A stretch of 64,000 nucleotides of DNA. It comes from Volvox africanus. Lineage: Eukaryota; Chlorophyta; Chlorophyceae; Chlamydomonadales; Volvocaceae. Below, one piece after another: positions 12,740 to 24,200 of the stretch; position 1 is the stretch's first letter, and each line of letters opens with the position of its first letter. The translations under genes and the position numbers were made by a program. The stretch is from positions 1,405,001 through 1,469,000 of the forward strand of contig BSDZ01000022.1 of NCBI GenBank assembly GCA_030268105.1, given 5' to 3'. Under the pieces are notes generated by a model, which was given only the letters and a program-made list of their open reading frames with translations, searched no databases and was not told the DNA's origin.

Positions 12740-14777
12740 TGCTGCAGCGAGGAGGTTCAATCCTCTGTCATAAACCAAAATGTCCGTGGTGATTTTGGTG
12801 AGTGCATGTCATGCACAGCCATCCTGTGCAAATGCAGCGGTGCAGCCATTGCGTGCACTGGCAGCACAGCGCCATGTGAAGTCCACACAGCTCTCGGGGA
12901 TGCAGGAAACTGGATCAGATTGCATGGACGAAAACTTCGGGCTCTGCATGTGGATGTGTTTTAAGAAAAGGCGGGCTTTTACTGTACGGACTGGACTTGG
13001 GACCAATCTGACTCAGCAGTGAGCCGGCACCCCGGCACCCCTTGCTGCCTGGCCGACGCTAGGGTTGCCGATGTGGTTACGTGCAAAGTGACAATGAGGA
13101 CCCGCAGCGCGTTCTAAGATAAGTTTGAATCGGGCTTATCATAGGGCGCGCGTGAAGAGCGATGATCAGAGTGAGGTTTGGTGAAGGAAACGTTGCGATC
13201 AGGCGCTTCTTCTGATGTAATGGTTACGGAAGTTGGGGTCTCTGTCTTACAACTGAAATTCGATCTGGGTCACGACAGGCAGGAGGGGCAGTTACACGGA
13301 CAAGTCGTTGCCTATGCGCGGTAGTCATTGCGGCTCACGTTTTGGGGCCGTGCAGCGAGGGCCGACTGCCGTTTGGCCTGGCTCCAGACGTCAACGTGTG
13401 TTCATGCTGGGCACTTAGTTGGCGGAGTCTTGCGGATGCTTTTTCCTCGCACATGGGAGGTGGTCGCCTGGGCTTGGAAGTCCATCTATCTGCGGTGCAC
13501 CCGGAATGAGCACTACTGCGCTGCTTACACTCACTTCCGACATACCTACCGAGTCTCCTGGGGCGGGCTGACTGTGTGCATTCCGTGATATGACGTTACG
13601 ACCCATTTTAGGAAGGACATGACTTGACGAGGATACTCATTAGTGACAATGGAATTTGGTTTCGGGGCGTGGCTGATGAGGTCCCGTGGCGCACTTGTGC
13701 GTGATGATGCTGGATATGTCAATACGGTTTGTGCGGCACGCTGCTGCGGTAGCGATCAGGGCGATCGCCCTGACCTTGTACGAGCATGTTTTCAGCTCCG
13801 TTTTGCTCTGCGCCGTCATTTAAACTCCGTCGGACATTTGCGGAATTGGGTTCCACCAGCGTGCTTGTCTCACACGGACAGGAGTAACTGTTGCTGGTGT
13901 GCGGTTGCTGTAATGCTCCGACAGACCTAAGAATTTGGTAAGGACTGTAGGTTATGAACTATGAATACTCCTCCCGTATTCAACAGCACACGTAATTCAT
14001 CGACGTTATAATGATAAACACATATGAAACAAGGGAAATATATCTGAAGGTGACGCTCTCGGTGATCGCACTTCGAATTCAATGCCATTTATCTCTGCAA
14101 AGGAGTAGCTGACTGTGTTCGATGCAAAACCCTGTAACAGCCGACGTCGCCTTATGCGGAAAGCGGTGCTCAGCTTCCCGACGTAAGGTTCAGAACCTTT
14201 GTACCGGCCTCCGCTGTCCACTCGTTGGAGATTGGGAGTAATTATAAAAGAATTAATATATTTATCGAAATGCCCTGTCTTCAATTTCACAGTTTGATTG
14301 CGTATAGCAGTGCTCAAACCAAGCCATGCCCGATGAGACAACATGACTCATATATCCATATGCATGTGATACAGGTAATCAAAACACTTTTGAGGTGCAA
14401 TAAGGTGCGGGGCAGGTCATAAAGGAGATGCTCCTGGCTGCATTAAGGGTGGCAGTTTTGGTGTTTCGGCAGTCCCTTGCAAAATCAGGGGACGGCTAGT
14501 TGGAGGATACGAAGTAACGCATTCCTGTACGGCAGAACCAAACTGATGAGGCATGTTCACATAAGTTTCTGTCCCGACAGCCTTGAAATAATGTCATGTC
14601 GCCGATGGCATACGACATTAAATTGAAGGGATGTTTGAACCCGTTCGAATACAAGTGATCTGAGTTCCATCCTAAAGACACAAACTGGCTTACGATAACG
14701 GAGTTCATGCCGTTATCATTCCTTATGAATTGTTGAGACATGAGGCATATATCTATCTGGCTGAAGCCGTCAGCGAT
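12740..14777. other. U2AF35 3' UTR and intergenic DNA
   Basis: Contains a candidate TGTAA polyadenylation signal at 13216-13220, about 480 bases after the U2AF35 stop, and the presumed promoter of the sulfotransferase. Several 60-110-residue open frames exist on both strands, none with a recognisable domain. Confidence 0.5.
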
Positions 14778-17700
14778 ATGGTTGCGCCTTTATTTGTTGT
14801 CGCTGGAGTCTTGATGCTGGCGTTGGCATCCTGCACAGAATTAACTAGATCGGGGCGTATACATGATCGGCTAGATTTGCCTTTGGATTATGCTGTTTTG
14901 GGACAACAGAAGGTGAACTTTGTAAAGGCATCGATAACTGCCGTTCGGTTGAACCCTATCATGCCCGAACTTTTTCCGAATAAACATACTGCTTTCTCAT
15001 ACTTCAAATTTATGCGTATTGGGAACTTCAGTAACTGCTTCAGACTCGGGTTTTGTGTGTGTGTCTCAGTCATGCGATGTCGACATCGTCATACTCTGCA
15101 CTTTTTCCCACGATACTTATTGGGTCGTTGTGCTTCCGCGGGTTGCATGCATGCACATAGGCTTGTACCGAAAGGCCTCATATGTTACTCATGTCCATGT
15201 CTTAGTCTCTTTGGCCTCGATCCTTATGTTTACCTCAGTACACGGTTTCGCGGTTTGGCTCCTGCAGTCGGGCACGAGCACCTTATGGATGCACCTGAAG
15301 TCGCATCCTGACATTGCATGGGTAGGGAAAAGTAAGGTACGTTATCAGTCCGCTGTGCTTACTGAAGACCTCTGCCACGTCTTTGTTGTGCGTTTCCTTG
15401 TCCCCACCCACTGGGAGTCACATCAGATTCAGGAACCCTCATACCACGGATGCACAAGCAATGCACCATGCCAGGAACATCCTATGCCATCCTCACTTTA
15501 TTCGTTATGTTTCATATTTCTTCTTCATGTCATCGTGCACCTATGACTCGAGAACACTCGGCGCCCGGGATCCCGTGTGTGCTCCCACGCGACGGCAGGA
15601 GACATTATGGTTCAATGGCGATTACGCGAGGACCACGCTGTGCGACAACGACCTGGAATATTACCAGCGCACCATTATGTATGTGCGCACCGTACATAAT
15701 CGGGCTCATGTGCTGGTCGGCGACTGGTCTGCCACTCATCTGTCATGTCTCTGTTGCCCACTGGTCTTCAAAATGATGAATCCAAAAATCAAGGTCCGTT
15801 CTTCTTCCACTTGACCCACTTCCCTCACATCGCCCACTTGACCCTTGCCGGGTGTTAAGCCTCAATTCTCAAGGGCTTCAAGGATGAATCGCAGGCCAAA
15901 TCAGATGTTGGCTCTACTAATAGCTGCACCAGCATAGGCCTGCTTATCTATTCTCTTCTGGGCCGCCAGGAGATGGCGGATTATGCAGGTGGCGCAAACA
16001 TCCATAGGGTGTCCTTCTCGCCGCCTTTTCCAACTCCCACCAAAATTCGACAGGTTCCCCCAATCAAGGCCAACTCAATGCACGGTCATTTGGCGACCGG
16101 CGACATGTTGGGCGCCCAATGAACTAACCTGCGATGTCGAGTGGGCGTGCCTGTCATTTGACATTCGCTTAGTAAGAAAGGCAAACATGCCTTCACGTTT
16201 GCGTACCTACGGCTGTGGCTAGGGTTTCGTCCGTTCTGATCATGTCCCGTATATTCTACATATTTTGATGCTTTAGATCTCCACCTTCGTCTGGCTCACC
16301 TGACCCCACCTGACCCCCTTTTCGTCCGACCCCTTTACCTCGCTAATGATGTCTTAAAGCGACGAAAAAAAACCGATTATTGCCCCTCTGGTACGTACAC
16401 TGCCGTTTTCCAAAGTTACTGGTGGTCTTACGAGAACCTGTCGAACGGGCACTTAGTCGCTTCATGGAGCAGAAGGTCCTGGACTTTGGGGCCTGCCATA
16501 AGGAGGTAGGGGCGTCTGCTTCATCTTGAATATTGGTAGTAGCAAAACAAGCAGCCAGCATTGGGCCGCACCCTTGGGGCGCGTACGCGTTTCGGTTTTT
16601 AACCTCAGCATATTGAAGAGAGGGTATGACGAGAGTGAGAGCCGTTTCGGCTTCTGCAACATTCTGTACTACCCTTCCATACGTCCCACTAACCCCCACA
16701 CTGCCCTTTTCGTACTAACCCCCTTCGTGCACGTTTCCCCGTACAGGTCCTCAATGAGACATTTGCCAGCTATGTGACGAAGGAGCTACAGCAGCTACAG
16801 CGCTGCCGCAAAATGGCGGCGCGGTACAGGATCGCAAGTCAGTTAGAGCACGAGCTGGAGAGAACGACTGGGACCGAGCTGCCTCCATCTTCGCCTCCGT
16901 CTTCGCAGATGCTGCTGCAGCAGAGTCCCAAGTACGGATGGGGAGCTACCATGGACCTTGGGCATTGGATGGCGGCGCAGTGCGTCGCGAAATCAAGTAA
17001 GTGGGATGCTTGATGCTGTTGGATTGAGAGCATTATAAGACCAAGCGTATTTTCTGCACCGGGTAACGCGGGTTGTTGTGGCCGTTAGGGCACATCCACA
17101 TTTAGCAGAAGGAGTTCTCAGCTCGGTAATCAGCTTCCCGTCCTCTCCGACCCCTGCATTTACCCTCTTTCTCCACGGCCGTCGCCTGCTACTGCTACTG
17201 CTGCTGCTACTGCTACTGCTACTGCTACTGCGGCTGCTGCTGCTGCTGCCCCCTGGACTGCTGCTGCCATATTTGTATGCCTCACCGTAGACATCATTGG
17301 CTGGTCCGTATATGATGTATTCTTGGAGAATTACCTGGCGCATTTCCCACACGAGCAGGTGGGAAGAGGCTTGGCGGCCGGGGATGCGCGAATGTGTAGC
17401 AGTACGAGATTTATATAAGAAAATATAGTGTTTAATTTATAAAAAAAAGAAGAGTAAGAGACCTGGTCATAATAGAACTATAGAACAATAATAGACCCGA
17501 CCCAAAATGCCAAAGGGGATTTCGCAAGGGAGCATCACGCTATGCGGTGTCAAGGATTGAAGATAAAACCAGATGGAAGGCAGGGTCAGGGGAAGTAGTC
17601 TACTTTGCCCTTGGGGACCCCGGCTACGTTTCCAACTTGCCATTGCGTCTTCCAGCGCAGCTATGGCTTATCTGTCCCTACGCATGTCTCAGGTGAAAGG

Positions 17701-18651
17701 TTACCTCTTTTCTCTTTCCCACCTACCGCGCCTCTGCTATATGCGCCTCCCTGCGCATTCAGGTCCAGGTGCTCTACACAGATGACTTGGCTGCGCACCC
17801 CTTGGGCGTCATACGAAGAGTGGAGGCGTTTCTGCGAGTACCACCCGGTAACTACACCGACGAAAAGCTCGCAGTGATTTACAACAGCCGGGGCTGCTAC
17901 GTAAGTCGGGATATGTCGAATCATTCTAACTACCGTCCAAACCCACTTGCTTACAATATATAAACGCGTGTAGGTACATGTGTAAATGCATGCATTTAGA
18001 TTTTCGGGTAATGGTCTCACCATGCAGGGCACCACACAGGGCTGGGGAGCCCTGCGACGGGCGGGGAAAAGTAGGAAGTAGGGAAGAGACGCTTGACGAT
18101 GTTTGGTTACAGAAGGAGGGAACAGCGCCTTACAACACTGCCAATGTCGGAAGAAGCTCGAAATGTTGAAATCGTGTGCACGTCCCCTCGCTCGGCTCCG
18201 GTATCCTTCCCTTGAACGAAAGCCACTTATGCTTCACAATCGCTCTGCCGCTCCCCCGGTTCCTGTCCTAATCCGCCAGTCATGGCAGTGTGCCCGAAAC
18301 AAAACCGACGTGCAGTGGATCGGTTCAGGCGCGTTCTCCTCATCCAGCAACAATAGCGGTGACAGAAGCAGTAGCAGCGATAGTACCAGTAGCGGCGGAA
18401 CGCTACAGCCTCTCAAAAGCAATAGAGGGACAGTCAGTGATGAAGCGCTACCAGAACCTGATCAGCCCCAGTCCCAGTCGCAGCATATACCTCAAGATGG
18501 GCCAAACACACAGGCCGTGGCTCGCCTTAGGAATTTCTACCGGCCACACATGCAGCGGCTGTTTTCCTGGGCGGACCAGGGCCTCATTGCGCCTCCCCCT
18601 GCCTCATGGAGAAGCCGCTACGAGTCGCTCGAGGGGGGCGCGACTGATTAA
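14778..18651 (+). CDS. Membrane-anchored PAPS-dependent sulfotransferase (8 exons)
   Basis: Predicted Golgi sulfotransferase that moves sulfate from PAPS to a glycan or other acceptor; the acceptor is unknown. Proposed exons: 14778-14912, 15268-15336, 15599-15793, 16416-16505, 16747-16996, 17291-17358, 17763-17900, and a last exon from 18280 or 18289 to 18651. All junctions are GT-AG and in frame, giving 435-438 residues. Residues 2-19 (VAPLFVVAGVLMLALASC) form a signal anchor, so topology is type II. The 5'-phosphosulfate loop is QKSGTSTLW (~44-52). The algal-family motif GDWSATHLSC lies at ~109. The 3'-phosphate motif is LLVVLREPVERALSRF (~134-149). The C-terminal half has VYDVFLENYLAHFP, VLYTDDLAAHPLGVIRRVEA and, after a serine-rich linker, LRNFYRPHMQRLFSWA. 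Least certain are the start of the last exon and the extra N-terminal codons upstream of this ATG. Confidence 0.88.
17188..17252. repeat. CTG/CTA trinucleotide tract in sulfotransferase intron
   Basis: Runs of CTG and CTA triplets inside the intron between sulfotransferase exons 5 and 6. Simple repeat; its leucine-rich translation is not a protein. Confidence 0.85.
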
Positions 18652-19317
18652 TAATTACCAAACGGAGTGAGTGCCGGGGAGGTGCTGGTGCGATGAAGAG
18701 GAGGGGAGAGGAAGGGGATAGCGAACGAGCAACCAAGCGGGGATGAAGGCCAGCCTGGGGTGTCGCCAGCAGAAACAGCTGGCGGAGGATTGTTGAACGG
18801 CTTGCGGAGGCTCTGTTTTGGAGGGACAAGGGATGTCAGAAGGTCCATGCTGACCAACAATGATGAGCGAAATTAAGAAAATAAGGGATTGCGAGCTGCA
18901 AGAAAATGAATGAATCACGGTCGCCCTGCTCTGCAGGGTATTAATTTGCCGCGAGGGTGTTTGAAAGGACGTCACTTTGTGATACGTAAACGTAACCCGT
19001 CTCTAATCCATTCCCCACTTCGGTAGTAGCGCTGTGATGGGGGAAAGAACCACCACATGGGGGTCAGCTTGTATGGAATCCCTAACGCTCTGTGTTGTCA
19101 GTAGTACGTCTCTCAATGTTCCCCGCCCTGATTGCGTCATGCGCATCTGTGTGCCTTCCAGTTGGGCGCGCATAACCGGCAACCGGGACGCACATGGATA
19201 TTAGTGTATAGCAGTACCGAACGTTGGGTTATTGAACGTTTTGGTGTTAAAGGATAATGCGTTGGGGTCGTTCAAGCCATATGATACCAGGGGCACCGGG
19301 GCTGCGCTGGGAGTCTC

Positions 19318-19320
<3 letters not shown>

Positions 19321-19358
<38 letters not shown>
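19321..19358. repeat. (GT)19 microsatellite
   Basis: Nineteen uninterrupted GT dinucleotides in intergenic DNA. Confidence 0.97.
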
Positions 19359-19361
<3 letters not shown>

Positions 19362-20885
19362 CCACAGTGCGGCACTGCCGGTCGGGCTGAAGGTAGTCGT
19401 GGCTGGGACAGGACTGGGCAAGACAGTACAGGCAGAAAGGGGAGGGAGCTTCCTACGAGGACAATATGGAGACAGGATTATGAGAAGCAAGCATGGCCGA
19501 GGCGAAATTCATGGGTGGTATACATTATTCGTTATTACATATTAGTAAATAAACGCCGCGTCACGGCCATAGACATGCCAGAGCTGTGACCTAACATCTA
19601 CTCACATGCTGATTCGTATTACGTCGTCATTAGAGACGGAGCCGTCCCTATAATCGTCCAACAACGGGTAAATATGGTAAGTTCAGTACTACAACAATAA
19701 ACTCCTGATGCGGCCTGAATGCTTCAATGCGGCCTGAATGCCCTCATCTTCGATTACTCGCCGGATGTTCCACATATATATCGCAACAACTTGAAGATTT
19801 GAGGTCCACCTCGCAATATTCCGCCGGATTCGAATTCCATTTCGAATTCCAATTTCGAGATCCAACTCACATTAACCCTCCGGATACATAAGTTCGAGAT
19901 ACATAAATTTAGGATGTGTGAAGAAATGCCAGGCTCATCGATGTATTATCTATCCCACGGCTAATCTCAGCCAAGCCAGGAAAGAATTAGGAAAAGAGAT
20001 GAGCCAAATGAGGAGCCAAGGATACGAGACACTTGACGGTTATCGCAGCAGACCGGACGCCCAGTCGGGAAAACCATGATATGCATGCATGCAAAGCCGA
20101 GGTCTGCTAACGTCTTACGTAGGGCAGACGAGAAAAATTGAGGACCGGGCGAGAGATTCGGGCCACTAAATCATCGACCGCGTGCAACCACAAGGTGAGG
20201 TGACGCGGCGACTTCCTCCACTCTTCCTGCGCACCAAAGTGAATTTTCCATTGAAAGCCTCTCAGCAATCCCCGTCGAAAAGTTCAGCAACGCTCGAAAA
20301 CAAACGGAAGCTTCAATATCAGGAAATGGTAGCGAACATAAGATTGACTTAAAACTGCATTAAAAGCCCTAGGCTTGTGAGCGTAAGGATGCATTAGGAT
20401 TCCCGCCTTTCCATTCTTGTTCTCTCACACACAGACACTCTTTCCCTTTCTCTCATTCTCTTAGCCTCTTAAGCCCGATCAGGGGGGCTTTGCTAAAGGT
20501 GTCTGCCTCCCTCCAGGGTGACCTACCTCGCAATGTGAACATCATGCAGAGCACAACATGGACAACACCACGCATCTATGATCTAGCGTGTTTTTCCGGT
20601 AATCTCAATCTCGCCCTCCTGACCACGTGATATGTATGGGCCTACGCTTCGCCTAACTCGCATACTGCGATATTATACTATGGACTGAGGAAGGTCATTT
20701 TCCCCTTTCCCCCGTTCCCCCTGCTGCACACCATTTACGCAGCACCCGCATTACCTGGTCCAGGTACGCGCACAACTCCACGGCGCCGAGGAAGCACCGA
20801 CAAGAAGGGCAGCGAAGCGGGCAATGCACTCAACCTTCTTCCTCCTCCTTTGCCTAAGCCCAGCGTACACACAACATACACTCCT

Positions 20886-20890
20886 TTACA
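20886..20890 (-). other. Candidate polyadenylation signal TGTAA (CHLH)
   Basis: TTACA on the plus strand reads TGTAA on the coding strand, about 380 bases after the chelatase stop codon, a usual distance for volvocalean 3' UTRs. Confidence 0.45.
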
Positions 20891-21270
20891 CCACCATACC
20901 ACATCCTAAATATTGACATCTCTGCCTCTGGCCCCCTTGTGTCTCAACTGCGGAGCAAGTGGCTCCCTGAAGCGACAACCTACCCCAAAGCTCCTAGCTA
21001 CCTCAACCTACCTCAACCCAACCCAGCCGTTTTTTTTACCACAGCCCTTTCTGGTACCACAGCTTGTTCGTCTGCGCTATCCTCTATAACCCCCCTTAGC
21101 CTCAACCCTACTGCTGTCTCCCACTCCTTTGATCCTATATAACTAGCATGCGCCGCTGTTGCTGCTGTGCCACAGGGTTCCAAGTTCCAGCCTCCCGCCT
21201 GGCTGAAGGAATATCCAAGTAAATACACCCACGTCCCCAAACCCTCTACCCGCCGGACCCCTCTTATCGT

Positions 21271-24200
21271 CTACCTCGCCGACCCCTGGGTCACTCCCTC
21301 CAGCTGGTCGTCCAAGTCTGAGTACAGCGCCCTGAGCTGCTCCAGTTGCTCCTGAGAGGGACTCCACATGCCCCGACCAGCCGCCTCCAGCATGCGCCGT
21401 ACAACATTGGCGAAGGCCTGCGGGTTGTTCTTGCGCAGGGTCTCCGCCATCTCCTTGTCCTCTACGTACGTCTCGACAGCCTGGTCCCAAACCCAGTCCT
21501 CCCGGAAGTCCGTGGTGGCTCCCCACCCCACTAGTGCCGTCATGCGGGTGGAGATCTCGTACGCGCCGCCACTGCCCTGGGCCGCCATGGCTGTGGCCCA
21601 CCTGTTGCGGGCGTACCACAAGGCGGTTGCAGCATGGCAGGTAGTTGGTCGTGGTCGGGCGGCATTTCACAACGGAAGGCGTGTGCAGTACTCTGACAGC
21701 GACATACATGGGGCGTTTTCGGCTTTGGTCCTAAAATAGTGCCGTACATCCAAGTCGGTCGGAAACAAAACAGACAAACAGACAGACAGGATATAATAAT
21801 CTGTTAACGTAAGAACTCCCATTTGTGTAGTTCTCCGGAAGCAGATGTGCAGGAACATTTTAAAACACAGACAACGATTCTTCTGTCTGCTTGTCTGTCT
21901 GTCGGAATACGTTACACGATAACGGATAACTGGCTGGCGATGAAAAGACTACGGTGGTTGTGGTGGTGTTAGGTACGCACTTAGGGTTCAGCAGCTTGGA
22001 GCGGTATTCGAGGCGCAGCACTTCCTCCAATTCGCGTGGAGGCGGAATCGAACTCGCACCGCCAGCCGCGCCCGCGCCCGCACCGCCGAAAGCCTCCACG
22101 ATGGAGCAGCCAACACGGCCGCCCCGTCGGCCGTCCCTCGGCCCCCCTGGAGCACTTCGGGCCGCCTCTGCCGCGCGCTTGAGCGCCCCCGTATTGGCGT
22201 AATATTCCTGCAGGCGTGTGGGTAGGAGGTAAAGGAGGTGCGATAGGTGGACCCCACTAACCAACACCGGATGAACTTCACCATCTAACCATCTGATCAT
22301 CATCATCTGTGTTTATAAAACCTCTTATCACACAGCGCACATGCTGACGACTCGCTTCGCACAGTATATACACACACATATATCTATATGTGCATATCTA
22401 CGTAATCATTTCATATGTACGGCAAACCTGTTCAACGAAACCCAACGAAAAACGACACCCGAAAATACATAAACACCGATAACAGGTTGGAACTCGAATA
22501 CGGAGGAGTGCCAAGGTAAAAGCTTGACTCATGACTAGGAAAGGACGCAACTTGAGCTGCTGTTCTTTCCCTCGTCCCAATTTGCGTACGACACACAAAC
22601 ACAAATAGTAAGTTGAGAACCGCAAGGACGTTAGCCGTACCTGGATATCCGTGAGTCCGTACTCTACGCTGTCGATCTGCTGTACGATACGATCCGTCGT
22701 ACGAAGCAGCGCCTGGAGCACCTGCGAATCCAGATGTGTTTGTCGTCACTGCAGGCTTCCCCCTTCCCCCTCGTAGGTACGGCAATTTTCTTCCAATTTG
22801 ATGTACGTACAACAAGTTTGTGCTCTTAACCCATAAAACCCCACGGGTCATGCAGGGAAGAGAAGCCCCACCTCTGGCCGGGCCGTGCCCCTCTCCTTGC
22901 CGCGGCCATAACTGAAGGCATTGCGGGCGGCCCACGTGTCCCCCAGCTCGTCACCGTTCGTCCAGCTGTCGTACGATCATACGGTATCGGTATTGTACAA
23001 AGCAGAGCATGAAGCAGCAGGATGCGCAAATGAGAGAGAGACGTTGTGGCACATACACACACGGGTAGGAAGTGCACACGTTTGCTGCCATCTGCTGAAC
23101 ATCCACGCAAAGGCAATACGACCTCCAACGAATGGAAATGAAAAATGAAAGAATACTATTTATTAGCCATGGCGAATGCAAATACACATACCCACACACG
23201 CCCTAATGACAATTCCCAGCACCACGTGCCGCGGTTGTCTCGTAGTGGCCGTACGTGATGGTTGCCATACCGCCACACCGCCATACCTGCCCGCGCCGAC
23301 CTGCTCGTTGACCATAGAGCCGTAGTCCCCGGCCGGGTTGGAGAAAAGGCGAGCTGACGTAGCGGACAAGCCCTGTCCAGGATTTAGGGAAGCGGTGGAC
23401 ATTGGGTTCGGAATTTTTATTGCGCAGGTCGGCAACCAGAGTGGCTTCAATTAAAACCAGTTATGGCAGGTACGGCAACCAAGGGACAAACCAAACACGG
23501 AATTCGAGGGAGAGGGATGCATACCATTCTCGATTAGTTCCGTTGCATTTTGGGTTTCGAAGGCAAGGAGAGGCGGGGGACCATAACAAGGAAACAACAT
23601 CCACAGGGGGCCTCACCCCCTGCCACTCTCACCACACACACCCTCTCACTCGTGAAAGGGATCGTGTGACCCATGGGTCCGTGATTTCTCAAAACCTCTC
23701 CCCTAACTACTCCAAGCCAGCCACTCCCTTCCACCCCACCTGCGCTTGCATGGCCCGCGCATGTTTAGCAACGTAGTTCTGGTCGTCAGGCTCGTTGGCA
23801 GCGGCCGCCCTGGGGAAATTATGCAGCAGTTCTTCGTTATGTTATCGTTATTCGTCGACAGTTGTTGGTTGGTCGATAAGCAAGGATGGTTGGTTTCTCA
23901 TGACCTCACCTCCTAAATCCCTCACCCCCACCTGGCGAACAGGTCGTCCAGCAGCTCCACCACATTCTGGAAGCTATCGCGGAATATGCCGCTCATGTTG
24001 CAGAACACATCCACCCGGGGGCGGCCCAACTGCTCCAGGGGAACTAGCTCGAACCTGGGTGTTGGTTAGGGGGTTAGGGGTTAGGCGGTTAGGGGTTGGT
24101 TACAGTGTAAGTGTAGACGGGAAGAGACGCGCTCATTAATCCATCATTATTCAATATGTCTGTTTACTGTGTTCGTGCGCGCATGTGTGTGTTGAGCTAT

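Larger units (their letters stand above)
18652..21270. other. Intergenic DNA between convergent genes
   Basis: Separates the 3' ends of the sulfotransferase (+) and the chelatase H subunit (-). It contains a GT microsatellite (19321-19358) and a candidate TGTAA for the chelatase at 20886-20890 on the minus strand. Nothing else is recognisable. Confidence 0.55.

Noticed and set aside
12342..12773. Open frames overlapping U2AF35 in other frames and on the minus strand
   Set aside because: They arise from the repetitive RS/RD-coding sequence; the U2AF35 frame has all conserved domains.
13328..13930. Two 86-95-codon open frames between U2AF35 and the sulfotransferase
   Set aside because: No domain, no splice-linked continuation and ordinary composition; not enough to call a gene.
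24056..24100. GGTTAGG-like repeats as an internal telomere or chromosome-fusion scar
   Set aside because: Only a few degenerate units within an intron; simple G-rich sequence explains it.
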